A stretch of DNA of 64,000 bases from Fen-1362 sp049516395. Lineage in GTDB: Bacteria; Planctomycetota; Phycisphaerae; Sedimentisphaerales; Anaerobacaceae. Shown here piece after piece: positions 41,164 to 49,477 of this stretch. Where the stretch lies: positions 352,317 through 416,316 of the forward strand of contig JBEKTD010000004.1 in assembly GCA_049516395.1 (NCBI GenBank). Direction: 5' to 3'. The first letter of the stretch is position 1; every line of letters begins with the position of its first letter. The notes under the pieces are model-generated. The model ran no database searches. It was not told the origin of the DNA and was given only the letters and a program-made list of their open reading frames with translations. A program made the translations under genes and the position numbers.

Positions 41164-42302
41164 TAAATATCTCAAAGTTATATTGCGGCCTCGCGGGACA
41201 ATCCGACCATTTGCGTTACGGCAACAGGGATTCCGTCGGCCCCATCGTCGTTTATAACTGCACCTCCCGCTGCAATCTCCGCTGCCTTCACTGCTACGCC
41301 GCTTCCGATTCGACACGCCACGATACCGAGCTTTCTACCGACCAGGCAAAAAAACTTCTGACCGACATTCTCGAAGTAAACGCTCCTGTTGTATTGTTCT
41401 CAGGCGGCGAACCGCTTCTTCGTCCCGACTTGTTTGAATTGCTCGCCGAAGCCAAACGTATCGGCTTGCGAACAGTTATTTCCACCAATGGCACGCTAAT
41501 CGACGGTGACACAGCCGAAAAAATCACTGAGGCGAACGTCAGTTACGTCGGGATTTCAATCGACGGCCCGGAAGAATTTCACAACCGTTTCCGCCAGACA
41601 AGCGGCTGTTTCAAGGCGACTATGACCGGCTTTGAAAACTGCAAAAAAGCGAATCTGCGGACGGGCCTGCGTTTTACAATCAGCAATTCCAATAAAGAGC
41701 AGGTTCCCGCTGTCTTCGATATCTGTAAGGATAACGGCGTAAGACGAGTTTGTTTTTATCACCTCATAAGGTCCGGCAGGGCAAAAGATATCGAGTCGCA
41801 GGTCGTTTCTTCGACCGACACCCGAAAGGTTATGGACGTGATTCTGGAACGCGCTGCCGATTTTGTTGCCAAAGGCCTTCTCGATGAAGTCCTCACTGTC
41901 GGTAATCACGCCGACGGCCCATATCTGCTCGTAAAAATGCAGCAGCAGGGGGAAAATATCGACCAGCCGAAGCAGCTACTTTTATCCAACGGCGGCAACC
42001 GCATAGGCGAAAAAATTGCCTCAGTCGGCTGGGATGGCAGCGTTTATGCCGACCAGTTCTGGCGAAATTACCCGTTAGGCAACGTCACTCAAAAAACCTT
42101 CAAACAAATCTGGACAAACGAAGATGAGCCGGTGCTGCAAAAACTTCGCAATAAATCCAAATTTGCCGATAAACACTGCCTCAAATGCAAATGGTTCGAT
42201 TTATGCAAGGGCAATTTCCGCTTCCTCGGCTCCGACCCCGCCGATAAAAATTGGCGATTAGAACCCGGTTGCTACCTCACCGATGCTGAAATCGGATTGT
42301 AG
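41160..42302 (+). CDS. ahbC: AhbC-like radical SAM protein (12,18-didecarboxysiroheme deacetylase)
   Basis: Predicted to remove acetate side chains in the siroheme-dependent haem pathway. The N-terminus MINISKLYCGLAGQSDHLRY is characteristic of AhbC, followed by the radical SAM cluster CNLRCLHC (C38, C42, C45), LFSGGEPLLRPDLFELLAEA and VGISIDGPEEFHNRFR. The C-terminal auxiliary cluster motif is HCLKCKWFDLCKGNFR (C340, C343, C349) with a further PGCY (C371). Coupled by an ATGA overlap to the siroheme-precursor gene and in the same region as hemB. AhbD is the main alternative, but the operon partner and the N-terminus favour AhbC. ahbA/B and ahbD are not in the window. Confidence 0.85.
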   Translation: MINISKLYCGLAGQSDHLRYGNRDSVGPIVVYNCTSRCNLRCLHCYAASDSTRHDTELSTDQAKKLLTDILEVNAPVVLFSGGEPLLRPDLFELLAEAKRIGLRTVISTNGTLIDGDTAEKITEANVSYVGISIDGPEEFHNRFRQTSGCFKATMTGFENCKKANLRTGLRFTISNSNKEQVPAVFDICKDNGVRRVCFYHLIRSGRAKDIESQVVSSTDTRKVMDVILERAADFVAKGLLDEVLTVGNHADGPYLLVKMQQQGENIDQPKQLLLSNGGNRIGEKIASVGWDGSVYADQFWRNYPLGNVTQKTFKQIWTNEDEPVLQKLRNKSKFADKHCLKCKWFDLCKGNFRFLGSDPADKNWRLEPGCYLTDAEIGL

Positions 42303-42321
42303 ATAGTCGCGTCCTCTATCG

Positions 42322-42720
42322 TTACTGTTTCGGGGTAAATGATCTTCGTATAGATTCGGTTAATTGATGCAGTTGCCTTTTCAAATCGGGATTAAGCAGC
42401 GCAACACTGCCTTTGATAAGGGCTATTGTTATTGCCGTCGGTATAAGCAGGAACAAGTAAAGAATGAAATAAGACATACCCGCGAACATTGGCTTTGGCA
42501 GCTCGAATTTACCCGCCGGAGTGTTCATATCGCAGGAAATGCCTGTTGCGGGAACGATTTTTTGTACTATCGCAGGCGTATTCGTGTCGTGGATGGATTC
42601 GTTGACGATAGTCAGCACCCATATGCCTAACAATACCGCAAGGACGACAAAAATTATTGCCAGCCCTATTCTGGCTGTTGTTACCGAGGATACTTCCTGT
42701 TCCGATTGGCCTTCAAACAT
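42322..42720 (-). CDS. Two-span membrane protein, 132 aa, unknown function
   Basis: It has an acidic N-terminus (MFEGQSEQEVSSV), one membrane helix (about 17-38, RIGLAIIFVVLAVLLGIWVL), a periplasmic loop of about 45 residues with one Cys (GISCDMNTPAGKF), a second helix (about 79-103, GMSYFILYLFLLIPTAITIA) and a basic cytoplasmic tail (LLNPDLKRQLHQLTESIRRS). Inserted in the opposite orientation between ahbC and hemB, with its own promoter. Not recognised. Confidence 0.72.
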   Translation of the reverse strand: MFEGQSEQEVSSVTTARIGLAIIFVVLAVLLGIWVLTIVNESIHDTNTPAIVQKIVPATGISCDMNTPAGKFELPKPMFAGMSYFILYLFLLIPTAITIALIKGSVALLNPDLKRQLHQLTESIRRSFTPKQ

Positions 42721-42777
42721 ACCTGTTTCCCTTGTTTAGATGCCATAAAAACTTTTTACTTTTCGTTTTAATTGATT

Positions 42778-42805
42778 ATTGTATGATTGGTTTTGGATGA
42801 GTCAA
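42778..42805 (-). promoter_or_regulatory. Sigma70-type promoter of the two-span membrane gene
   Basis: On the minus strand: TTGACT (42805-42800), 16-base spacer, TACAAT (42783-42778), about 55 bases upstream of the ATG at 42720. The region is shared with the hemB leader on the other strand. Confidence 0.55.
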
Positions 42806-42858
42806 GGATTGATTCCCATAGAGAAATAATCAATAATCTTATTAGGTAAGGTGCGATT

Positions 42859-43851
42859 ATGGCTTTTCCAAATAACAGGATGCGTCGGCTGAGGACAACG
42901 GATTCGATGCGTCGGCTGGTTCGCGAAACGACCGTTGCCGTCGATAATCTTGTCTATCCGCTTTTTGTCCGCAAGGGCAATCGTCTCAAAGAGCCAATCG
43001 AATCAATGGCAGATTGTTTCCACTTCTCGCCCGATACTATTATCAAAGAGGCCGAAGATGTCGCCAAGCTCGGCATCCCAGCCGTTTTACTTTTTGGCTT
43101 ACCTGATAAAAAAGATAAAATAGGCTCCGAGGCCTGGTCGGAAGATGGTGCAGTGCAGTCGGCTATTCGCCAAATCAAAAAAGCTATTCCCCAGCTTGTT
43201 GTTATTACCGATATCTGCCTGTGCGCCTACATAAGCACAGGCCATTGCGGCCTTGTAAAGGATGGCAAAGTCGATAACGATTCGACCATAGAATTGCTTG
43301 CCAAAGTTGCGTTATCGCACGCGCAGGCCGGAGCGGATATTGTCGCACCCTCGGATATGATGGATGGGCGGGTCAAGGCGATTCGTGAAGCGCTTGAAGC
43401 GAATAATTTCAAAGATGTTGCGATTATGTCTTACGCTGCAAAATTCGCCTCCGCTTTTTATGGCCCGTTCAGGGACGCTGCTGAATCTGCCCCCGATGCT
43501 TCAACAGGTCTCACGGATAGAAAGACCTATCAGATGGACCCCGCCAATGCCCGCCAGGCCCTTGCCGAGATTGCCATCGATATCGAAGAGGGTGCAGATA
43601 TTGTTATGGTCAAGCCCGCCTTGCCGTATCTAGATATAATTTACCGTGCCCGCCGGCGATTTGATTGTCCCATCGCCGCCTACAATGTTTCGGGCGAATA
43701 CATGATGATTTACGCCTCCGCTGCCGCCGGCTATGTCGATAAGGACGCTGCGATAATGGAATCCCTGACGAGCATAAAACGCGCCGGCGCGGACATTATT
43801 ATTACCTACTTCGCCAAATCCGCCGCGAGAATTCTATCACTCCCGCACTGA
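42859..43851 (+). CDS. hemB: Delta-aminolevulinic acid dehydratase (porphobilinogen synthase)
   Basis: Condenses two 5-aminolevulinate molecules. The N-terminal MRRLRTTDSMRRLVRETTVA is followed by a zinc-binding motif DICLCAYISTGHCG (C120, C122, C130), so this is the Zn-dependent type. The Schiff-base lysines are in IMSYAAKFASAFYGPFRDAA (K195) and DIVMVKPALPYLDI (K252). AYNVSGEYMM near the C-terminus is also conserved. The length (330) is normal. It is 556 bases downstream of ahbC, separated by an opposite-strand gene, so it probably has its own promoter. Confidence 0.97.
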   Translation: MAFPNNRMRRLRTTDSMRRLVRETTVAVDNLVYPLFVRKGNRLKEPIESMADCFHFSPDTIIKEAEDVAKLGIPAVLLFGLPDKKDKIGSEAWSEDGAVQSAIRQIKKAIPQLVVITDICLCAYISTGHCGLVKDGKVDNDSTIELLAKVALSHAQAGADIVAPSDMMDGRVKAIREALEANNFKDVAIMSYAAKFASAFYGPFRDAAESAPDASTGLTDRKTYQMDPANARQALAEIAIDIEEGADIVMVKPALPYLDIIYRARRRFDCPIAAYNVSGEYMMIYASAAAGYVDKDAAIMESLTSIKRAGADIIITYFAKSAARILSLPH

Positions 43852-43859
43852 TAAGTCGC

Positions 43860-45992
43860 TCAGCTCACTTTTTTGCCCGTAACTACCTGAGAACCTCTTG
43901 GGTTTTTTAGCTCACCGGTAAGTTTTGTGCCGTCCAGCTTGCCTTCGAAGTCCATCTCGAATCTCATCCTGCCGAATTCAGGCGCAATCTTGAAAGTAAC
44001 TTTATCACCTTCGATAGTAATCTTATCGATAGGCGTAACGCCGTACATACCGCTCATATCTGAGTTGACCTTCAGTCGTTGTTTGGAATTACCCCACGGA
44101 GCGGCGACGTCGAGAATCCATGTGCCGATAAGTTCCGTGCCGATGCGTTTCGCTTCGGCAGGCATTTCATTGCCGTCCGTTTTAAATACGCCTGTCAGTG
44201 TATTTGTCTTCGGCTCGATAGTTCCCTCAAAGCTGCATACATTCTCGGCGTTCTGAACTTTAGTGGTGCTCTTAAAGGTCAGCTTATTTCCTTCGCATTT
44301 CACGTCCGTAATCTTACGGTTGCCCTCTATTTTTTGCCATTCAGCCGACAATATTCCATCCTTGCCTGCATTGATATCGAGTATTGCGGAGCTTTCGCTG
44401 CCTGTGGTCTTGAGCTTCATATCCCATATTCCGGCGGCCAATGGCATCATTGGCCTGCGGGTGCCTTCCATTTTGGATTTCATCCCGCCGTGAGTCAGTG
44501 TGCCCGTAAGCTTGTTGCCTTCAATTGTGCCGGCAAAGAATCCCTTGAATGCTTCTTTTTTGAATTGGACTGTCTGCGTGAAAGTGACCGAGTTGTCCTT
44601 GGACCTGACATCGTCCAGTTCGGTGAAACCTCTTGCATTTATCCACTGTCCGATTGTTCTGCCTTCACTGTTTCCGGCAAAAGATATGATTGAGCCGCCC
44701 ATCCGGTCGCATGGGTCGGCCTTAATAAGCCAATCCCCATATAATTTGCTCCCGCCCATACGCGCCGATTCCGGAAGTGTTGAAGTCGATTCCTCGGCAA
44801 TTTTGTTGATATCAGGCGGCGTATATTTGGGCAGTTTGCCTTTAACGAGCAGTTCCTTCACATAAACGCCGAACTCCGGTGTCGGCATATAATTCCAGTC
44901 TGATATGAGTACTGGCCCCGCGGTCGTATGTAAATCCCATGCTGTGAACGACCAGTTATGGTCCTGAATCGCCTGCAAAACGTGCAGCAGCCAGTCATCG
45001 CCCATAGCGGTCGAAGGACTTTGTCCCCACCAGCCGCCTCGACGATTCGGGCCGCCAGCACCGCCAAATTCGGAAACGATAATGGGGAATTTCGCAGATG
45101 CCTCTTCCATGTTGGCAATCCAGGTAAAGACGCTTTCGCTCTTGTTGTCGTAAACGTGATTGGCGTAGATAACGCCGTTGCCGTTGGGGTCTTTAAGCTG
45201 TCTGCCTTCGAGAATTCCACTGAAGTCGTATGCCCAGTCCAGGCCGCCTACGACAACGACGTTTTTAGCGCCCGTGGCCCTAATCGTATTCAGCATTTCC
45301 TGCATTCCCACTGTCTCGTATGTTATAGGTCTCAGTCCTGCCCCCGGTCTGTTTGGCCGGCTCGTAGTAGTTCCGCCATTCAGCCAGACATCCCAGGTTA
45401 CATCTCGCGGCTCGTTATAAATGTCGAAAAGAACCGATGGGTTATTTGCGTAGAGGGAAGCGATATCTTTCCAGAATATTACGCTGTTGCGGTCCGGCAT
45501 CGACTGCTGGCCGATATTTTTGCCCCATTCGTTGGCGTCCGACCAGTGCAAATCCAGAATGATATAGCATCTCTTAGAATTGCAGAGGTCAACCGCTTCT
45601 TTGACGAGAAGGCGGTATGATTTATAGTCGTCATTCTGGTCGGGCGCTTTGCCGAACCAGCGGTCCTGCGACAACGGCAGGCGAATGATATTGACTTTCC
45701 AATCGTCAATAGCGACTCGTATTGTCTCAATGATATGACCTTCGCCGTCGCTGGTGAATTCGAGTGTGGACGTGTTTACGCCTCGAAGCGTAACGGGCTC
45801 ATTCTTGCTGTTGAGGATTTGATTTCCTTTTACCTTCAGAGGCAATGGCATACCCGCTTTGACCTGGGAGGATGAGGATTTTGCTTTGCTATCAATGCTG
45901 CTTTCTTTGCCGGCGCCACCAGCGGCAGCTACGGCTAAAAACAGTACAGCCAAAGCTAACGCCATTGATTTGAACGCTATTCTCAATCGCAT
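43860..45992 (-). CDS. Secreted glycoside hydrolase family 5 enzyme with three C-terminal beta repeats
   Basis: I start it at the ATG at 45992 with AAGGAG ahead, giving a signal peptide (MRLRIAFKSMALALAVLFLA). Residues about 50-390 form a GH5 TIM barrel: VTLRGVNTSTLEF, NIIRLPLSQDRWFG, YIILDLHWSD, acid/base Glu in FDIYNEPRD (E194) and nucleophile in PIIVSEFGG (E308). A linker leads to three related beta-rich repeats of about 95 residues (from about 418, 521 and 622), opening GDWLIKAD, GIWDMKLK and GTWILDVA and each including a GNKLTG or GTKLTG strand. Their function is unknown; carbohydrate or wall binding is plausible. Likely a cellulase/mannanase-type enzyme; the substrate is not readable. 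Confidence 0.93.
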   Translation of the reverse strand: MRLRIAFKSMALALAVLFLAVAAAGGAGKESSIDSKAKSSSSQVKAGMPLPLKVKGNQILNSKNEPVTLRGVNTSTLEFTSDGEGHIIETIRVAIDDWKVNIIRLPLSQDRWFGKAPDQNDDYKSYRLLVKEAVDLCNSKRCYIILDLHWSDANEWGKNIGQQSMPDRNSVIFWKDIASLYANNPSVLFDIYNEPRDVTWDVWLNGGTTTSRPNRPGAGLRPITYETVGMQEMLNTIRATGAKNVVVVGGLDWAYDFSGILEGRQLKDPNGNGVIYANHVYDNKSESVFTWIANMEEASAKFPIIVSEFGGAGGPNRRGGWWGQSPSTAMGDDWLLHVLQAIQDHNWSFTAWDLHTTAGPVLISDWNYMPTPEFGVYVKELLVKGKLPKYTPPDINKIAEESTSTLPESARMGGSKLYGDWLIKADPCDRMGGSIISFAGNSEGRTIGQWINARGFTELDDVRSKDNSVTFTQTVQFKKEAFKGFFAGTIEGNKLTGTLTHGGMKSKMEGTRRPMMPLAAGIWDMKLKTTGSESSAILDINAGKDGILSAEWQKIEGNRKITDVKCEGNKLTFKSTTKVQNAENVCSFEGTIEPKTNTLTGVFKTDGNEMPAEAKRIGTELIGTWILDVAAPWGNSKQRLKVNSDMSGMYGVTPIDKITIEGDKVTFKIAPEFGRMRFEMDFEGKLDGTKLTGELKNPRGSQVVTGKKVS

Positions 45993-46229
45993 TTTGGTTC
46001 TCCTTACTTTGGTATCTTGCGGCTTTTGTTTTGGGTTGTGTGTTCTAACCTGAGCGTAATAGTAACGATTTTTATTGCGGCTGTCTCTAAAATTGTAGCG
46101 TAAAACAGACAACGTGTGAGACCCATCTCACCGAGGCCTGTTTCGCCCGCGGAGCGAGGCGAGCAGGGGTAAGTTTGAGAAGCCAGGCGAACGGCCGGTT
46201 AATAGTTGAGCAGTAGAACAATAGAACGC

Positions 46230-46408
46230 CCCGATAAATCGGGACTCTGTTTTGCCAAAGGCAAAACGGAGAGGCCGGGATTCGCTTCGCGGCTCGCCTT
46301 CGGCGTGTCAAACCCGCGTAAGCGGTGCTTCGCACCGCACGGGTTCTCGTCCCGCCTGACCAAGCGAGATAACTTCAACGGAGAGGCCGGGATTCGAACC
46401 CGGCCTCT
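46230..46408. repeat. Mosaic of palindromes with a duplicated tRNA 3'-end-like sequence
   Basis: Hairpins: CCCGAT-AA-ATCGGG (46230-46243), GTTTTGCC-AAA-GGCAAAAC (46249-46267), GCGGTGC-TTC-GCACCGC (46322-46338). AACGGAGAGGCCGGGATTCG occurs twice exactly, at 46265-46284 and 46377-46396. On the minus strand the second copy is GAGGCCGGG-TTCGAAT-CCCGGCCTC followed by TCCG, identical in form to the T arm and 3' end of a tRNA, but no 5' part of a tRNA is present. A candidate attachment-site remnant. The region 46113-46958 has no convincing gene; open frames there lack coding character. Confidence 0.6.
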
Positions 46409-46471
46409 TTTGTAATATATTACAAAATCAGCACTTATGACGCAACCCCTTTTTTAGTAAAGGATTAACTC

Positions 46472-46516
46472 TTACGATACGTTACTATACCTACACGATT
46501 TGTTACGATACGTGAC
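46472..46516 (+). repeat. Direct repeat TTACGATACGTKAC
   Basis: TTACGATACGTTAC (46472-46485) and TTACGATACGTGAC (46503-46516), 31 bases apart (three helical turns). They lie between the palindrome mosaic and the flavodoxin block, with TAGGACAATTTGTAGGACAA just downstream (46525-46544). Could be operator or recombination sites. Confidence 0.5.
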
Positions 46517-46958
46517 TTCAAAAATAGGACAATTTGTAGGACAACGCTTAAAAAATAGAGTGTTTCGCCTCGATACGTCTCATTGTTTGATGTCAGCAAA
46601 AGCTGAAGTCGTCTCCCAACTCAGGACCAAATCAGTCTCACTATTCTTGACAAAGTTCAACGCCTGCTTAACCCAGAAAGTAGATATTATCAGGTTGTCG
46701 TCTAATAGGATTATATATCCCGATGACAATACAACACTTTTCATTGACGAAGTGACCTGCTCCCCGAAATCTGAGGTAGGTTTAAGCGTAATGGAGATGT
46801 AATAAGAAGTATTAATGTCAATCCGCCGCCAATAACCAAAACAATAATGCACTGGACTGCAAGGCGGCTAATATCAATTGTTGCATTGATAATATCATAA
46901 TCATTACTCGACTCTGGCGGAGATAATATAAATTCAAATGCGGCTTATGGCGGGAAAA

Positions 46959-47399
46959 TTATTCTGCAGCCTCACCTAGAAGTTTGCCTAAGTTTGCAAG
47001 GGCTTGTGTTGCTTTTTCATCAGGATGACTTTTTATGAGAACAGGCTCTTCTATGAGCTTAAACTTAAAAGTCTTGCAGATAGTTTTAACACTTTCAACA
47101 GCCTTGCCGCCGCCTCCATGAGTGACAAAGATCCCACAGGGCTTATCTGTAACAGAACCTTGAGTTGGATAATACGTTCTGTCGAAGAAGTCTTTCAAGC
47201 CTCCAGCCATGTAACTGAAATAATCTGGTGTCCCCACAGCAATAGCATCACAGGAAAGTAAGTCCTCAACTGTAGCATGTAATGCTTCTTTAATAATAAC
47301 TTTGGTCCCACTTACTTGTTTTGCGCCCTGAGCCACAGCCTCTGCTGCAGCTTTTGTATTGCCGCTTTGGGAGTGATAGACAATAAGAACTTTACCCAT
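46959..47399 (-). CDS. Flavodoxin-family protein (NAD(P)H:quinone oxidoreductase-like)
   Basis: FMN-binding electron carrier or quinone reductase. The FMN phosphate loop is IVYHSQSGNTKAAAEAVAQG; AVGTPDYFSYMAGGLKDFFD and FVTHGGGGKAVESVKTIC are the remaining isoalloxazine-binding loops. AAGGAG precedes the ATG. The length (146) fits a short-chain flavodoxin rather than the longer WrbA. It follows the TAXI receptor gene after 41 bases on the same strand. This region is more AT-rich than the GH5 gene on its other side. Confidence 0.9.
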   Translation of the reverse strand: MGKVLIVYHSQSGNTKAAAEAVAQGAKQVSGTKVIIKEALHATVEDLLSCDAIAVGTPDYFSYMAGGLKDFFDRTYYPTQGSVTDKPCGIFVTHGGGGKAVESVKTICKTFKFKLIEEPVLIKSHPDEKATQALANLGKLLGEAAE

Positions 47400-47440
47400 T
47401 TTTGTGCTCCTTGCGTTATTTTTGCATTTATTAGACAGAG

Positions 47441-48799
47441 CTATCTTGTTTTTTCTAAGCGGACATTTGTCAGCTTCTCGCGGACATTTTCAATATTGCC
47501 GCGTAATCCATAAAATTGTTCGGCGAAAGACGCCGGGACTTTCATTTTGTTCACGGCATTTTCAATATTTTCGAGTCGTTGCGACAATCCTTCTCTATTG
47601 ACCCCCTCGGCCATCATATCTTTTTCCAGAACCATTAAGGCCCGATACCAGCGGTAGATACGCAAACGCATGTGCCAGCGATAGATGGCCGGGATGGTGC
47701 GCATTCCTGGTATTAAAACCAAAATCATCGGCACAAAAGCAACTAAAGTACGGTTAAGCAAACTGGCCAGCCAGAACGGCATATGCCGGTAGAAAAAACT
47801 TTTGCCGGATTTATAGAAGCGGGCGGCATCCGGGCTGATGTGATATTCATGCTCGATCGCAGCAGGAAATTCGCCGCGACTGTGAGTTAATCCTGCTTGC
47901 GAATGCACTTCGGTTGCCGCTTCCAGTAACAAATCGGACAGCGCTGGATGGAGATCGGCTCGAGCAATAATTTCAACAGTTGGGCTGACCAGACTTATAT
48001 CATGGTCGGGAATATTTTTCCCGAAATCTATAGATCCCTTAGGTAACACTGTTTTGTGTAAGTAAGTTATGCGGCGGATATAAGCATCGGCCTGAGAAAA
48101 ATCAAAAAGTCTTATTCCCGGTTTGACCAGCAATACATGTACAGTCTTTGATGATGCCGAATCGCTCATCATAAAAGCTGCGTCGATTTTCCCCGCAAGC
48201 AGAGCAGCTTGTGCCTCTTCATCGTCCATTTCCAGGAGAGTCGTCGAACCGCCCGGCTTAATGCCATTCATGGCCAAAAGTTCTAATGCCAGCACTTGAG
48301 TTCCCGTGCCTTTTTCACCGATGGCTAATTTTTTGCCCTCAAATTGAGAGAGCAAATCAAGAGGTTTCTCACTGCTGTAGAATATATGCAGCGGCTCGTA
48401 GGAAATGCTGCCCAGTGATACCAGTTTGCTGATATTTTGTCCTTTGGCCACTCCTGTTTGTACAAAACCGACATCAACCTTAAATGAAGGATTATTCAGC
48501 CTTTCGAGGTTTTCCAACGATCCCTGGGACTTCAGTATCTTCAGCTTAACACCATTGCGTGCCAGTATTTTGGCGTACTTTTCAGCATTTCTTTGAAAGC
48601 TGGTTCCGTCATCGCCGCTGGAAAAGATGATAGTCTTGGGCGGAGCTGAATGAAAAAACCAGAACAAGGCAATGATTATAACGAGACCCATAAAAATTAC
48701 GGCACTTAGCGATGCTGCGGGGCCAATGCCAAAAATCTCGGTAAACATTTGCTGAATTCGTGAAAAACCAGCAGAATTGATTTTATTGTTTTTCGTCAT
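47441..48799 (-). CDS. TAXI-family TRAP transporter solute-binding protein with membrane anchors
   Basis: It has one N-terminal membrane helix (about residues 27-48, SLSAVIFMGLVIIIALFWFF) and a TAXI-type periplasmic binding domain: TIIFSSGDDGTSFQRNAEKY, LKSQGSLENLERLNNPSFKV, VDVGFVQTGVAKG, LAIGEKGTGTQVLALELLAM and IDAAFMMSDSAS. A second hydrophobic stretch (about 345-370, PFWLASLLNRTLVAFVPMIL) and a cytoplasmic coiled C-terminus follow. Binding-domain-only TAXI proteins with such C-terminal anchors are known; the membrane TRAP subunits are not in the window, so its job may be sensing rather than uptake. Its leader holds a hairpin shared with the divergent gene. Confidence 0.88.
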   Translation of the reverse strand: MTKNNKINSAGFSRIQQMFTEIFGIGPAASLSAVIFMGLVIIIALFWFFHSAPPKTIIFSSGDDGTSFQRNAEKYAKILARNGVKLKILKSQGSLENLERLNNPSFKVDVGFVQTGVAKGQNISKLVSLGSISYEPLHIFYSSEKPLDLLSQFEGKKLAIGEKGTGTQVLALELLAMNGIKPGGSTTLLEMDDEEAQAALLAGKIDAAFMMSDSASSKTVHVLLVKPGIRLFDFSQADAYIRRITYLHKTVLPKGSIDFGKNIPDHDISLVSPTVEIIARADLHPALSDLLLEAATEVHSQAGLTHSRGEFPAAIEHEYHISPDAARFYKSGKSFFYRHMPFWLASLLNRTLVAFVPMILVLIPGMRTIPAIYRWHMRLRIYRWYRALMVLEKDMMAEGVNREGLSQRLENIENAVNKMKVPASFAEQFYGLRGNIENVREKLTNVRLEKTR

Positions 48800-48822
48800 A
48801 ATATTAATCCCTCATCCTGACT

Positions 48823-48888
48823 GGGATTTCCCATTTACACTCTTAAACTGACATTTCCCATATTAAACGCTTGGCTACGCAACCAAGC
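48823..48888 (-). promoter_or_regulatory. Leader element B: hairpin plus two TGGGAAAT boxes
   Basis: Minus strand, reading toward the TAXI gene: hairpin GCTTGG-loop TTGCGTAG-CCAAGC (48888-48869), then TTTAATATGGGAAAT (48853-48867) and a second box AAATGGGAAATCCC (48836-48823). The hairpin starts 70 bases from the ATG. The sequence matches element A at 49403-49445, with paired changes in the stem. Confidence 0.6.
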
Positions 48889-49402
48889 CTTTCAATGCCG
48901 CGATAGTATCAAAATCTTCTTTCAGCTGCAATCACTGAAATTTTAATGACTTTGCGGCAGTAAAAAGTGAGGATAATCCATACAACCAGACTACAACCCC
49001 AAGGTTAAATAGCGTGTAAAATCGCCAAAATCATGAATCCATAAAGTTAGTAATATCAAAGACTTAAAAAATTCTCAAAAAACGCAAACATTTTATATAT
49101 CCAATAGCTGATGGTTAACATTTCGTTTTCCAAATTGTATTTAAGGATGCCTGTCTCTTCATATCTTCATCATTTGTGGGTCAGGCCTGTCTTGCTTTTC
49201 TTTGTCAGTTTTTTTCAGGCAAGGTCAACTTCTTTCCAAACCAATGGTAAAATCACATTTGCGTGCTAAAGAGCAGGCTTTTGGGGGCCGTTGAAGTCTA
49301 ACCTACATTAGCTGGAAAATTCGCTCCTTTGTGACTTTTTAAGTTGAAAAAGCAATCAGAATGGTTGAATTTTAATGACAAATTCTATATTCTATTAGAA
49401 AT

Positions 49403-49445
49403 AAGGCTCAGCGGCGTAGCTGAGCAGATTTAAATGGGAAATTCC
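49403..49445 (+). promoter_or_regulatory. Leader element A: hairpin plus TGGGAAAT box
   Basis: Plus strand: AAG-GCTCAG-loop CGGCGTAG-CTGAGC (stem 49406-49411 / 49420-49425), then AGATTTAAATGGGAAATTCC. The ATG of the Gfo/Idh/MocA gene is 52 bases further. The intervening region 48889-49402 is AT-rich, has no gene, and holds both divergent promoters (a TTGAAT with TATTCT pair lies around 49364-49392). Confidence 0.6.
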
Positions 49446-49477
49446 TGATTATAAAACCTGATTTAAGGAGCAGTCAA

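Noticed and set aside
46377..46408. A full tRNA gene on the minus strand
   Set aside because: Only a T-arm and part of the 3' acceptor strand are present; no 5' acceptor, D arm or anticodon arm precedes it.
46500..46852. Overlapping open frames on both strands (100 and 90 codons)
   Set aside because: Neither has an SD, a domain or consistent composition; the region looks like decayed or repeat-derived DNA.
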